Of a DNA stretch of 64,000 nt, positions 30,458 through 40,023 are shown one piece after another. The stretch covers positions 62,001 through 126,000 of the forward strand of contig NZ_CP032482.1 in assembly GCF_003600645.1 (NCBI RefSeq), given 5' to 3'. The stretch is from Yersinia rochesterensis (lineage in GTDB: Bacteria > Pseudomonadota > Gammaproteobacteria > Enterobacterales > Enterobacteriaceae). The notes below the pieces were generated by a model that was not told the origin of the DNA, did not search any database, and saw nothing but the letters and a program-made list of their open reading frames with translations. Within the stretch, counting starts at the first letter, position 1. Every line of letters begins with the position of its first letter. The position numbers were made by a program, and so were the translations under genes.

Positions 30458-31834
30458 TTAAGATTTAAGTGGATGCAGCGGCAACCAGATAATCAGCCGC
30501 AGACCCCCTAATGGGCTGTCTTCGGCCCGAACCCAACCACGATGCTGATTAACCGCAGTTTCTACAATCGCCAGCCCCAAACCTGTCCCGCCGGATTCGC
30601 GATCTCGCGCTTCATCAGTGCGGTAGAATGGCCGGAAGATCTGTTCACGGTCTTCCTCGCTGACACCGGGTCCGTCATCATCGACAGTGATAGTTATTCC
30701 CTGATTATCCGAGCTGAACGCCACGGCAATGTGATGATGGGAATAACGCAGCGCATTACGCACGATATTCTCCAACGCACTGTCGAGGGCCGCCGGGTTG
30801 CCAAATAAGGTCCATGGCCCCGGAGGTGCGGTCACTTCCAGTGTTTTCCCCATCTGGTCAGCTTCGAACTGCGCATCTTCCAGCACTTCAGACCAAAGTT
30901 CATTAGCCTTGATTGGCTCGCGGTGTAGCTCGTTTTTATGCTGACTGCGGGATAACACCAGCAAATCATTGATCATGCTATCTAATCGTTGCGCTTCCAT
31001 TTCAATACGCTCCAGTTCTTTCCCCTCGCCATGGCGGCGGCGCATTAGCGCAGTGGCCAGTTGCAAGCGGGTCAGTGGAGTGCGTAGCTCATGGGAGATA
31101 TCAGAAATCAGCCGTTGTTGGGCCACAACCATCCGGTCGAGCGCACTGATCATCTGGTTGAAACTCGCGCCGGTTGCCAAAAACTCTTGTGGGCCAGACT
31201 CCAACTCAGGGTGCTGTTTCAGGTTGCCACGCGCCACGTCATCAGCGGCATTTTTCAACTTACGTGCCGGTTTCGCCAAACTCCATGCTAGCCATAACAG
31301 CAGTGGCGCACTGATCAACATAGTTGCAATCAAGAGCAGCAGCGGCCGGTCAAACATCAAATTGATAAAATCGGATTGCGGGCTACTTGCTGGGCGCAGC
31401 AAATAGAGCTGATAGTTATCTTCGCCATCACGGATGGAGAAGGGGCCGACCATCTCAACGCGACCATATTTTTTCTTTTTCGGCTGGTCTGAGTTATCTG
31501 ACTGGCCGATAAAATTACGCACCATTTGCATTTCGTGGCGCTGGGCACCAATAACGCGGCCCTCAGTGGTCACTAACACTAAATGCTGGCCGGGTGGTGC
31601 CCACTTTTCGATGGCGCGATAAAGTCTGCGCCACCACATGAGATCATTGGCCGGGTCACTGGCCAATTCAGCTTCAATATGTTGCTCCAGCATCGTTCCC
31701 TGACGCTGTTCGCTGTCGAGCAAGGTGGTCATTTGACGCGAGTCGAGTTTCGGCAACATCAGCACCAGCATCAATACCAGCGCCAAGGTAAACCAAAAAA
31801 TCGCAAAAATTCGCGTCGTTAAACTGTTAATCAT
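30458..31834 (-). CDS. cpxA: Envelope stress sensor histidine kinase CpxA
   Basis: 458 residues from ATG 31832-31834, overlapping the cpxR stop by 4 nt (ATGA). Two membrane segments (about residues 7-27 and 165-185) flank a periplasmic sensor; then HAMP, the phosphoacceptor His in LISDISHELRTPLTRL near residue 248, and the ATPase domain with IVRNALRYS, VDDDGPGVS and GGTGLGLAIV. Phosphorylates CpxR on envelope misfolding and is inhibited by CpxP, encoded divergently. Confidence 0.97.
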   Translation of the reverse strand: MINSLTTRIFAIFWFTLALVLMLVLMLPKLDSRQMTTLLDSEQRQGTMLEQHIEAELASDPANDLMWWRRLYRAIEKWAPPGQHLVLVTTEGRVIGAQRHEMQMVRNFIGQSDNSDQPKKKKYGRVEMVGPFSIRDGEDNYQLYLLRPASSPQSDFINLMFDRPLLLLIATMLISAPLLLWLAWSLAKPARKLKNAADDVARGNLKQHPELESGPQEFLATGASFNQMISALDRMVVAQQRLISDISHELRTPLTRLQLATALMRRRHGEGKELERIEMEAQRLDSMINDLLVLSRSQHKNELHREPIKANELWSEVLEDAQFEADQMGKTLEVTAPPGPWTLFGNPAALDSALENIVRNALRYSHHHIAVAFSSDNQGITITVDDDGPGVSEEDREQIFRPFYRTDEARDRESGGTGLGLAIVETAVNQHRGWVRAEDSPLGGLRLIIWLPLHPLKS

Positions 31835-32529
31835 GTTTCAGAGACCATCAGATACCCGCGGCCGCGCAGAGTTTTAAACCAAGGTAGCCCGTCTTTGCGA
31901 TCCGGCAACTTACGGCGCAGGTTTGAAATATGCATATCAATGGCGCGGTCAAAAGGTGTTAATCGTTTCCCCAACACTTCCTGGCTGAGATGTTCGCGCG
32001 AGACCACTTGGCCGAGGTGCTGAGCCAACAGGTAGAGTAAGGTAAATTCCGTGCCGGTTAATTCCAGCGACTGGCCCTCAAAGCTAGCTTCCTGGCGGCC
32101 TGGATTCAATTGCAGGCAATCAACGTCCAGTATTGGCGCGCCCTGGTCGACATTTTGCTGCTGCTCACTCCAGTTAGATCGACGTAAAATGGCTCGGATG
32201 CGCGCTACCAGCTCACGGTCATTAAAGGGCTTCGCCAGATAATCGTCCGCACCTAGCTCCAGGCCGAGTACCCGATCCAGCTCACTCCCCCGAGCCGTCA
32301 GCATAATCACCGGAGTTTGGTGGTGCTGGCGTAACTCTTTCAAGGTTTCGATACCGTTTTTGCGCGGCATCATAATATCCAATAATAACAAATCGATAGA
32401 ATTATCCAGCAGGTTTAATGCTTGTTCACCATCGTGAGCAACGACAACATTAAAACCTTCCATTTCCAGTAATTCTTTCAACAGTAACGTCAGTTCACGA
32501 TCATCATCAACTAATAGGATTTTATGCAT
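31831..32529 (-). CDS. cpxR: Envelope stress response regulator CpxR
   Basis: 232 residues from ATG 32527-32529 (MHKILLVDDDREL), identical in length to E. coli CpxR. Receiver domain with phosphoacceptor Asp in LLLLDIMMPRKNG near residue 51 and KPFNDRELVARI, then an OmpR-type winged helix ending FKTLRGRGYLMVSET. Binds GTAAA-N5-GTAAA boxes; one lies in the divergent cpxR-cpxP region, so the operon is probably autoregulated. Confidence 0.98.
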   Translation of the reverse strand: MHKILLVDDDRELTLLLKELLEMEGFNVVVAHDGEQALNLLDNSIDLLLLDIMMPRKNGIETLKELRQHHQTPVIMLTARGSELDRVLGLELGADDYLAKPFNDRELVARIRAILRRSNWSEQQQNVDQGAPILDVDCLQLNPGRQEASFEGQSLELTGTEFTLLYLLAQHLGQVVSREHLSQEVLGKRLTPFDRAIDMHISNLRRKLPDRKDGLPWFKTLRGRGYLMVSET

Positions 32530-32583
32530 GATTGTTTCTCCTCTTGACGCAAAATACGTTATCAACTGCCGGTATTCCATGAC

Positions 32584-32598
32584 TTTACTTAGCTTTAC
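32584..32598. promoter_or_regulatory. CpxR box between cpxR and cpxP
   Basis: TTTACTTAGCTTTAC, the reverse complement of GTAAA-GCTAA-GTAAA, matches the CpxR consensus exactly in both half-sites. A further half-site TTTAC lies at 32615-32619. The position between cpxR and cpxP fits control of both. Confidence 0.85.
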
Positions 32599-32716
32599 AT
32601 GCCCTGACTCCAGTTTTACATCCACTGACGCTAGTTTGCAGCCGGGCCAGTAGACTGCTCCTTATTGAATCGCAGGGCAATAAACCGCTTAGCAGATAGA
32701 ACTTAGGAGTTAAATA

Positions 32717-33214
32717 ATGCGCAAAGTAAATAAAGTAGTAACGTTAATAATGGCGTCAATGTTAGTTATCGGTTCTCAAGCCGCCTTCGCTGCTGATAAG
32801 TCCGGAGCCACTGATGGCTGGTGCCACGGTGACGGTGCGATGATGAACAAGAAAGATGGACGTGGTCACCATAACATGTTTGATGGCGTCAATCTGACAG
32901 AACAGCAACGCCAGCAAATGCGTGACCTGATGCGCCAGTCTCGCCAAGAGAAGCCGCGTGCCGATTTGGCTGAGCGCGAAACCATGCACAAGTTGGTCAC
33001 TGCGGATAAATTCGACGAAGCCGCTGTAAGAGCGCAGGCCGAGAAAATGTCCAAAGACCAGATTGAACGTCAGGTCGAAATGGCCAAAGTACGCAACCAA
33101 ATGTTTAACTTGCTCACTCCAGAGCAAAAAGCTGTCTTGAACCAAAAGCACCAGCAGCGCATTGAGAAAATGCAGCAGGCGCCAGCAGCACAACCCTCTT
33201 CTGCCCAGAAGTAA
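32717..33214 (+). CDS. cpxP: Periplasmic Cpx-inhibiting adaptor protein CpxP
   Basis: 165 residues from ATG 32717 with TTAGGAG upstream. A signal peptide of about 25 residues ends SQAAFAA before DKSGATDG. The family's two LTxxQ motifs are present: NLTEQQRQQMRDLM (near residue 60) and LLTPEQKAVLNQ (near 134), in an all-helical, basic and Gln-rich protein. CpxP dampens CpxA and carries misfolded pilins to DegP. Strongly induced by CpxR in relatives. Its 3' end carries CpxQ. Confidence 0.95.
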   Translation: MRKVNKVVTLIMASMLVIGSQAAFAADKSGATDGWCHGDGAMMNKKDGRGHHNMFDGVNLTEQQRQQMRDLMRQSRQEKPRADLAERETMHKLVTADKFDEAAVRAQAEKMSKDQIERQVEMAKVRNQMFNLLTPEQKAVLNQKHQQRIEKMQQAPAAQPSSAQK

Positions 33215-33235
33215 GTAGTACCCTGTAATACCCTG

Positions 33236-33295
33236 TTTTCCTTGCTATAGACACCATCCCTGTCTTTCGCCCTCCATGATGGAGGGCTTTTTTTT
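33236..33295 (+). ncRNA. cpxQ: CpxQ small RNA from the cpxP 3' UTR
   Basis: The cpxP 3' UTR holds TTTTCCTTGCTATAGACACC then ATCCCTGTCTTTCG, nearly the same as the CpxQ seed region I recall from E. coli and Salmonella, where the sRNA is cut from cpxP mRNA by RNase E. It ends in a strong terminator, CCCTCC ATGAT GGAGGG plus about eight T. In relatives CpxQ works with Hfq to repress inner-membrane and fimbrial mRNAs. Here identity rests on sequence similarity and position. Confidence 0.85.
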
Positions 33296-33345
33296 GTCTC
33301 TTTTCCGTTATACTCATAACCCCTGAATATTATTCGGAATGAGTT

Positions 33346-34248
33346 ATGGATCCGCAATATGCGCGCTTGGTGAAAGCTGCTGCGCTCAGCGCCACTGTGC
33401 TGGCATCAATCTTACTGATAATTAAAATTTTTGCCTGGTGGCATACTGGATCGGTGAGCTTGTTGGCTGCGTTAGTTGACTCACTGGTGGATCTGGCCGC
33501 CTCTTTAACCAATCTTTTTGTGGTGCGCTACTCGCTGCAACCGGCTGATGAAGAACATACTTTTGGCCATGGTAAAGCGGAATCGCTGGCTGCGCTGGCG
33601 CAAAGCATGTTTATTTCCGGCTCGGCGTTATTCCTGTTCCTGACTGGTTTCCAACATTTAGCATCACCAACACCGCTGCAAGATCCTGGTATAGGTATCT
33701 GGGTAACATTAATTGCATTATTCAGTACAATGATATTAGTCACATTTCAGCGCTGGGTGGTACGAAAAACTCAGAGTCAGGCCATTCGTGCCGATATGTT
33801 GCACTATCAATCTGACGTCATGATGAATGGTGCTATTCTTATTGCATTAGCATTAAGTTGGTATGGTTTTCATCGTGCGGATGCATTGTTTGCCTTGGGG
33901 ATTGGGGTTTATATTCTCTATAGCGCACTGCGTATGGGTTATGACGCGGTGCAAGCTTTGCTGGATCGCGCCTTGCCAGATGATGAGCGGCAGGAAATTA
34001 TCAATATTGTGACGTCATGGCCGGGCGTGATTGGCGCTCATGATTTGCGTACTCGCCAGTCGGGGCCAACACGCTTTATTCAACTCCATCTTGAAATGGA
34101 GGATATGCTGCCATTGATGGAGGCGCATATTTTAGCTGATCAAGTGGAGCGGGCATTATTGCACCGTTTTCCTGGCGCAGATGTCCTTATCCATCAAGAT
34201 CCTACTGCTGTGGTACCCAAAGAACGCCATGCGCATTGGGAGTTATAA
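33346..34248 (+). CDS. fieF: Ferrous-iron/zinc efflux pump FieF (YiiP)
   Basis: 300 residues from ATG 33346. Cation diffusion facilitator: six hydrophobic segments up to about residue 205, transport-site residues in [12 protein letters not shown] (Asp near 45 and 49) and [10 protein letters not shown] (His and Asp near 153 and 157), then a cytoplasmic metal-binding dimerisation domain with RFIQLHLEM and [10 protein letters not shown]. Exports Zn2+ and Fe2+ in exchange for protons. Between cpxP and pfkA, as in E. coli. Confidence 0.96.
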   Translation: MDPQYARLVKAAALSATVLASILLIIKIFAWWHTGSVSLLAALVDSLVDLAASLTNLFVVRYSLQPADEEHTFGHGKAESLAALAQSMFISGSALFLFLTGFQHLASPTPLQDPGIGIWVTLIALFSTMILVTFQRWVVRKTQSQAIRADMLHYQSDVMMNGAILIALALSWYGFHRADALFALGIGVYILYSALRMGYDAVQALLDRALPDDERQEIINIVTSWPGVIGAHDLRTRQSGPTRFIQLHLEMEDMLPLMEAHILADQVERALLHRFPGADVLIHQDPTAVVPKERHAHWEL

Positions 34249-34262
34249 TTTATTCATCCGTT

Positions 34263-34292
34263 ATTGCTACATTAACTATTGCTACATTAACT
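34263..34292. repeat. 15-bp perfect tandem duplication upstream of pfkA
   Basis: ATTGCTACATTAACT occurs twice in tandem without mismatch, about 90 bp before the pfkA -10 box. Confidence 0.9.
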
Positions 34293-34379
34293 ACAGGTAA
34301 ACTGTGGTTACATAATGGTTCAGTCATGAAGAAAATACCGCCAAATGGCATGACTTGAATCAATTCAGCTTGGTGTTTT

Positions 34380-34388
34380 TGCTATAAT
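34380..34388 (+). promoter_or_regulatory. Extended -10 promoter of pfkA
   Basis: TGCTATAAT is an extended -10 hexamer. No good -35 lies at 17 bp; TTGAAT at 34355 is 22 bp away. Likely the pfkA promoter, about 110 bp before the start codon. Confidence 0.5.
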
Positions 34389-34497
34389 ATTCAATATTAA
34401 GCTCATCAAGCTGATTTTCTGTACTGTTCGCCTGTGCAAGACATAATCGGCAAATAAATAATTTTAAAAAATCGCATCTACAAGTTCAGAGGTAGTC

Positions 34498-35481
34498 ATG
34501 GTCAAGAAAATCGGTGTACTAACAAGCGGCGGTGATGCGCCAGGTATGAATGCAGCCATTCGTGGGGTTGTTCGTGCAGCTTTGTCAGCAGGATTAGAAG
34601 TTTACGGTATTGAAGATGGCTACCTTGGCTTGTTTGAGAATCGTATGAGGAAGCTGGATCGCTATAGCGTGTCCGATATGATTAACCGTGGTGGTACCTT
34701 CTTGGGTTCTGCGCGCTTCCCTGAGTTTCGAGATCCGGAAAAGCGCAAAGTCGCGCTACAGAATATGAAAGACCGCGGCATTGATGGCCTGGTGGTTATC
34801 GGTGGTGACGGTTCTTATGCAGGTGCAGACTTACTCACCAAAGAAGGTGGGATTCACTGTATCGGCTTGCCGGGCACTATCGATAACGATGTCGCCGGGA
34901 CTGACTATACCATCGGTTTCTTCACCGCATTGGGTACGGTGGTGGAAGCTATTGACCGCTTGCGTGATACTTCCTCTTCGCATCAGCGTATTTCCATCGT
35001 TGAAGTGATGGGCCGTTATTGTGGCGATTTGACTCTGGCGGCTGCTATTGCCGGGGGCTGCGAGTTTATTGCTATCCCTGAAGTTGAATTCAAACGTGAA
35101 GATTTGGTTGCTGAAATTAAAGCGGGCATCGAGAAAGGTAAAAAGCACGCGATCGTGGCAATTACTGAAAAACTAGACAATATCGACGAGCTGGCTAAAT
35201 ACATTGAGAAAGAAACCGGTCGCGAAACCCGTGGTACTGTCTTGGGCCATATCCAGCGCGGTGGGGCACCGGTTCCCTATGACCGCATTCTAGCTTCTCG
35301 TATGGGCGCTTATGCTGTTGATCTGCTGTTGGAAAATCATGATTATTCGCGCGGCGGCTTCTGCGTTGGGGTACAAAACGAGAAGATGGTGCATGAATTA
35401 ATCTCCGTTTGTATCGCGCCAGAAAATAAGAAAAGTAAATTTAAAGAAGATTGGTACGATACTGCGAAGAAATTGTTCTAA
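34498..35481 (+). CDS. pfkA: 6-phosphofructokinase 1
   Basis: 327 residues from ATG 34498, as I recall for Yersinia PfkA, seven more than E. coli. ATP-dependent phosphorylation of fructose 6-phosphate, the committed step of glycolysis. ATP site [18 protein letters not shown] near the start, GGDGSYAG near residue 103, catalytic [16 protein letters not shown] near 125-140, and [15 protein letters not shown]. Allosteric tetramer. Followed by a terminator. Confidence 0.98.
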   Translation: MVKKIGVLTSGGDAPGMNAAIRGVVRAALSAGLEVYGIEDGYLGLFENRMRKLDRYSVSDMINRGGTFLGSARFPEFRDPEKRKVALQNMKDRGIDGLVVIGGDGSYAGADLLTKEGGIHCIGLPGTIDNDVAGTDYTIGFFTALGTVVEAIDRLRDTSSSHQRISIVEVMGRYCGDLTLAAAIAGGCEFIAIPEVEFKREDLVAEIKAGIEKGKKHAIVAITEKLDNIDELAKYIEKETGRETRGTVLGHIQRGGAPVPYDRILASRMGAYAVDLLLENHDYSRGGFCVGVQNEKMVHELISVCIAPENKKSKFKEDWYDTAKKLF

Positions 35482-35504
35482 AACAGCCATTTGCTCGATC
35501 GCTA

Positions 35505-35530
35505 AGCCCTCGCAATTGCGGGGGTTTTTT
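35505..35530 (+). terminator. pfkA terminator
   Basis: CCCTCGC AATT GCGGGGG followed by TTTTTT, 24 bp after the pfkA stop. Confidence 0.85.
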
Positions 35531-35646
35531 ATTTCCAGTCACTCATATATTCCGTATTGATATAATCAAAACTTTTTTATTCTTTAATTGACCAGAAAGT
35601 TTCTGGCACGCTCAGTATCAGGCCAACCAATTGGGTTGATTAAGAT

Positions 35647-35694
35647 TTCAGTTAATAACAATTACAGTTAATAACAATTTCAATTAATAACAAA
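35647..35694. repeat. Three 16-bp tandem repeats upstream of sbp
   Basis: TTCAGTTAATAACAAT, TACAGTTAATAACAAT and TTCAATTAATAACAAA occur end to end, 17 bp before the sbp start. They would lie in or near the sbp leader, where CysB control would be expected. Confidence 0.9.
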
Positions 35695-35710
35695 TCTGGG
35701 GAGCGGGTCA

Positions 35711-36700
35711 ATGCGTAAATGGGGTGTAGGTCTTTCATTACTGCTGCTGGCATCAGGTGCCATGGCAAAAGATATCCAATTGCTGAATGTGTCATATGAT
35801 CCGACACGTGAATTTTATCAAGATTATAACCAAGCGTTTAGCAAATATTGGCAAGAGAAAACCGGTGATAAGGTGACGGTGCGCCAATCACATGGCGGTT
35901 CTGGTAAGCAGGCGACCTCGGTTATTAATGGTATTGAGGCTGATGTCGTGACCCTGGCTCTGGCTTACGACGTAGATGCTATTGCTGAACGTGGTCGTAT
36001 TGATAAAGACTGGATCAAGCGCCTGCCTGATAACTCCGCGCCTTACACTTCAACTATCGTCTTCCTGGTGCGTAAAGGGAATCCAAAACAGATTCATGAT
36101 TGGTCAGATTTAGTGAAGCCGGGCATCTCGGTCATTACGCCGAATCCGAAAACCTCCGGCGGTGCGCGCTGGAACTACTTGGCTGCATGGGGTTATGCGT
36201 TAGAGCACAACAATAATGATCAGGCCAAGGCGCAAGAATTTGTCAAACAGCTGTATAAAAATGTGGAAGTTCTGGATTCTGGTGCGCGTGGGGCGACTAA
36301 TACCTTCGTCGAGCGTGGGATTGGCGATGTATTGATTGCCTGGGAAAATGAAGCTCTGCTGGCGGTGAATGAAGTGGGCAAAGACCAGTTTGATATCATC
36401 ACGCCGAGCGTTTCTATTTTGGCTGAGCCGACAGTCTCGGTGGTGGATAAAGTGGTTGATAAGCGCGGTACCCGTGAAGTGGCCGATGCTTACTTAAAAT
36501 ACCTGTATTCACCGGAAGGCCAGACTATTGCCGCTAAGAATTACTATCGTCCGCGTGATCCGGCTGTCGCCGCTAAGTTTGCTAATGAGTTCCCGAAACT
36601 GCAGTTGTTTACCATTGATGACGTCTTCGGTGGCTGGACTAAAGCCCAACAGGTGCATTTTGCGACTGGCGGCGTATTTGACGAAATCAGTAAGCGATAA
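35711..36700 (+). CDS. sbp: Sulfate/thiosulfate-binding periplasmic protein
   Basis: 329 residues from ATG 35711 with GGGGAGCGGG upstream. Signal peptide [19 protein letters not shown] cleaved before [12 protein letters not shown]. Solute-binding protein of the sulfate ABC importer (CysTWA, encoded elsewhere). Family motifs include [44 protein letters not shown] and [11 protein letters not shown]; the C-terminus has YRPRDP. A terminator follows. Adjacent to pfkA as in E. coli. Confidence 0.97.
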   Translation: MRKWGVGLSLLLLASGAMAKDIQLLNVSYDPTREFYQDYNQAFSKYWQEKTGDKVTVRQSHGGSGKQATSVINGIEADVVTLALAYDVDAIAERGRIDKDWIKRLPDNSAPYTSTIVFLVRKGNPKQIHDWSDLVKPGISVITPNPKTSGGARWNYLAAWGYALEHNNNDQAKAQEFVKQLYKNVEVLDSGARGATNTFVERGIGDVLIAWENEALLAVNEVGKDQFDIITPSVSILAEPTVSVVDKVVDKRGTREVADAYLKYLYSPEGQTIAAKNYYRPRDPAVAAKFANEFPKLQLFTIDDVFGGWTKAQQVHFATGGVFDEISKR

Positions 36701-36760
36701 AGTCTGTAAACAATGAAATAAGAAAAAATAACATAATGATTTGATAGCAGTAGTTGACTC

Positions 36761-36798
36761 AGCGCCTGTAAGTTAATGCTTACGGGCGCTTTGTTTTA
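36761..36798 (+). terminator. sbp terminator
   Basis: AGCGCCTGTAAG (36761-36772) pairs with CTTACGGGCGCT (36779-36790, one G-T mismatch), followed by TTGTTTTA. Confidence 0.8.
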
Positions 36799-36938
36799 TT
36801 AGCCATTTTAACCCTCTGATTATTTTTATAATTCTTCTCTTTCTTACAGATAAAAACCGCCTAATTCGCCAGCGCGTGTCAAATGCGTTATTGAATCGTG
36901 GCGGAATAATAAAACTTAGTGAGTCAGGGGAAAAGATT

Positions 36939-37850
36939 ATGAATATTAGTAGCATTTCTGGTACGGATTCAGGGGGCGGGCAAGTTTCGGGGGATTCACA
37001 CACTCCGCCATTAAGATCTTTATCGCGCAGTGGTAGTTTTGAATCACTGCATAGTAACGCGTCAATTATATATGAAAATGATGAATGGGATATCGGTTCA
37101 GCAGGTATTACTGAGAGCTATACACCACCTAAAATAATAAACAGGCAAGTTGAAGACGCTTTAAGACCGAAAAGTTATCCTGTTGATAAAAATGGAGAAT
37201 CACCCCTAAGTCTGGAAAATTACTTATCAGACTATTTATTAGATAAAGTGAATTGTGATGGTAAAGCACCTTTATGGCTACGGCCATTGGCCGCTTTGCT
37301 GGCGTTATTTGGTATCCATGGTTTTGGTCAAACTAACTGTGCTTCTTGTGCTACAGCGGTTATCGATACATTAGAGCAAAATAAGCTACATCTAGCATTG
37401 CCATATCTAAGGGGGGCTGATGTTAAAGGAAATATGGACCGGCTTATTTATGAAAAAAAATCGGTTACTCAGTTGGTGACTCAGCTACATAGCTATCAGC
37501 GTGATGAAGCCTTATATGGTGTTCTTGTGATTAAACGTCCAGCTTTATGGAGCATATTGCCATGGGTGACAGAAGGTCACGCCTGTAATGTGATTAAATT
37601 TGAAGGCAGTAATTTTATCCATTTTCTCGATACTCAGAAGAAGACATATATAAAATACGATCTCAGTCTTTATAAGGAGGAAGAGATTGCAGATTGTGAA
37701 GAACAAATAAGGCTGTCTAGTCAGATACGCCAGAAAGCTCAGATAAGTAAATTCTTTGGTTCGGTAGGAACGGATGGAATCGATTTATATGAGAAAATTT
37801 TTAAACAGCCAGATAATAAAAAAGCCGGAGCATCATCTGCCCCAGCTTAA
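36939..37850 (+). CDS. Candidate secreted effector with papain-like C-H-D core (OspI/Tox-PL type)
   Basis: 303 residues from ATG 36939, preferred over 36876 because AGGGGAAAAG lies just upstream. The first 60 residues are Ser/Gly/Thr-rich and polar (MNISSISGTDSGGGQVSGDS), like type III secretion signals; no Sec signal. A hydrophobic patch (112-129) precedes TNCASCATAVIDTL, so Cys134 is the likely nucleophile. EGHACNVI (His214) and FIHFLDTQ (Asp231) complete a C-H-D triad with spacing 80 and 17, close to my recollection of Shigella OspI (Cys62, His145, Asp160), a glutamine deamidase. AT-rich with rare codons (ATA, AGG), no partner or chaperone gene, flanked by core genes sbp and tpiA: probably acquired. 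The activity is inference from motif order; host target unknown. Confidence 0.6.
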   Translation: MNISSISGTDSGGGQVSGDSHTPPLRSLSRSGSFESLHSNASIIYENDEWDIGSAGITESYTPPKIINRQVEDALRPKSYPVDKNGESPLSLENYLSDYLLDKVNCDGKAPLWLRPLAALLALFGIHGFGQTNCASCATAVIDTLEQNKLHLALPYLRGADVKGNMDRLIYEKKSVTQLVTQLHSYQRDEALYGVLVIKRPALWSILPWVTEGHACNVIKFEGSNFIHFLDTQKKTYIKYDLSLYKEEEIADCEEQIRLSSQIRQKAQISKFFGSVGTDGIDLYEKIFKQPDNKKAGASSAPA

Positions 37851-37870
37851 TCAGTTGCTTAGAACCTGAA

Positions 37871-38668
<798 letters not shown>

Positions 38669-38766
38669 TCAATAATAATGACTGCCCGACAGGCAGTTTA
38701 CCTGTCCAACAGTATAGAGATGATTAGCGGCAATGGCTTTGCTTTTCGTCATTAATTGCGGCGAGA

Positions 38767-39372
38767 TTATGCTTCAGATAGTGAAAGCTTAATCGGTTCA
38801 ACAGAGAAAGTAAGCCCTTTTTCGCCATTATCTGCCACAACATAGCGAATTGCTCCGACAGGATGGACGAAGAAAGGTGAGCCTTTGCCTTGCGTCAGCA
38901 ATTGTTGCACGTTGCTGACACTTTGTTCGAGTGTGAGTGTGGGTTCAAACTGGCGCATCAGGGCCGCCATATAATTTACCGCGATCAGCCGGGCCGCTTT
39001 CTCTTCGCTCCCTTTGATTGGCAAATAGGTAATTTGTAAGGTTTTAATTTTACCTGTGCCTTTTTCCAATGCGGTTGAAGCATAGAGATTTTCGTTAATT
39101 TTACTGGCAGCACGGGTCAGCGGCGGCACATCATCTTTTACGATGATGGCGTGAAACTCACTGATAGGCAGCGTCGGGTTGGCGTGATTATAACTTTCAC
39201 GGAATTTAACCAGCGTTAAATCAAAGGTTGGCGCGCCGGAAAGCAGATAGGGAGCTGTTGGCTGAGTGTCTTCAGCCGGCCGTTCATCGCCAGCTTCGGG
39301 AGCGGCATGAGCGCGGCTAACTGTTGCTATTAGCAGCAGTATTGTCAGCATTGCGATTATTTCTTTTCTCAT
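38767..39372 (-). CDS. yiiQ: YiiQ family periplasmic protein (DUF1454)
   Basis: 201 residues from ATG 39370-39372. Signal peptide MRKEIIAMLTILLLIATVSRAHA followed by APEAGDERP. Family blocks TAPYLLSGAPTFDLTL, LTRAASKINENLYASTALE, and RYVVADNGEKGLTFSVEPIK match E. coli YiiQ. Function unknown. Located downstream of tpiA as in E. coli. Confidence 0.93.
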   Translation of the reverse strand: MRKEIIAMLTILLLIATVSRAHAAPEAGDERPAEDTQPTAPYLLSGAPTFDLTLVKFRESYNHANPTLPISEFHAIIVKDDVPPLTRAASKINENLYASTALEKGTGKIKTLQITYLPIKGSEEKAARLIAVNYMAALMRQFEPTLTLEQSVSNVQQLLTQGKGSPFFVHPVGAIRYVVADNGEKGLTFSVEPIKLSLSEA

Positions 39373-39531
39373 GACTTATGCCGTTGTTTGCAGTTTGTGT
39401 AGGGGATTAAAGCGGTAATTGGGGGTGATTGTCAAAATTCACTGCAAAGAGTATAGGTTAGTTACAGCGTTGAGTTACTCTATTGTCCATACCAACTTCA
39501 CATTATATCAGTTAAATGGATCAGGTTATTG

Positions 39532-39969
39532 ATGACAATACAGCAATGGTGTTTCTCGCTAAAAGGCCGTATCGGGCGGCGTGATTTTTGGATTTGGATT
39601 GGGCTGTGGTTACTGGCAATGCTGGTTATCTTTACGTTGGCCGGGCAGAATTGGCTTTCCACTCAGACCGCTGCTTTTGCTGTTGTTTTTCTACTGTGGC
39701 CCACAGCCACGGTGATCGTCAAGCGGCTACATGACCGCAATAAAGCCGGTTGGTGGGCGCTATTGGTGGTGTTGGCCTGGATGCTAATGGCGGGTAACTG
39801 GCAGATGCTAGCGCCCATCTGGCAATGGGGGGTTGGGCGGTTTGTTCCCACGCTAATTATTGTCATGATGTTTATTGATTGTGGTGCATTTCTCGGTACC
39901 GAGGGTGACAATCGTTTTGGCCCAGAAGCGGTACCGGTGAAGTTTCTGGCTGAAAAAACACCGCAGTAA
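39532..39969 (+). CDS. DUF805 inner-membrane protein
   Basis: 145 residues from ATG 39532. Begins MTIQQWCFSLKGRIGRRDFW, the aromatic and Arg-rich DUF805 opening, then four hydrophobic helices with the family motif VKRLHDRNKAGWWALL near residues 63-78. Resembles enteric YhaH/YhaI-type proteins of unknown function. Divergent from yiiQ and convergent with fpr across a bidirectional terminator. Confidence 0.85.
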   Translation: MTIQQWCFSLKGRIGRRDFWIWIGLWLLAMLVIFTLAGQNWLSTQTAAFAVVFLLWPTATVIVKRLHDRNKAGWWALLVVLAWMLMAGNWQMLAPIWQWGVGRFVPTLIIVMMFIDCGAFLGTEGDNRFGPEAVPVKFLAEKTPQ

Positions 39970-39989
39970 ATAGGGTTTTATAAGGTAAA

Positions 39990-40011
39990 AAAGGGCCATA
40001 TGGCCCTTTAC
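39990..40011. terminator. Bidirectional terminator between the DUF805 gene and fpr
   Basis: AAAAGGGCCATATGGCCCTTT is a near-perfect palindrome with A/T flanks between convergent genes. Confidence 0.8.
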
Positions 40012-40023
40012 CCATACGGTTTA

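Noticed and set aside
36939..37850. Reading the effector-like gene as a YopJ-type acetyltransferase
   Set aside because: YopJ enzymes have the order His-Glu-Cys; here the Cys comes first, then His and Asp.
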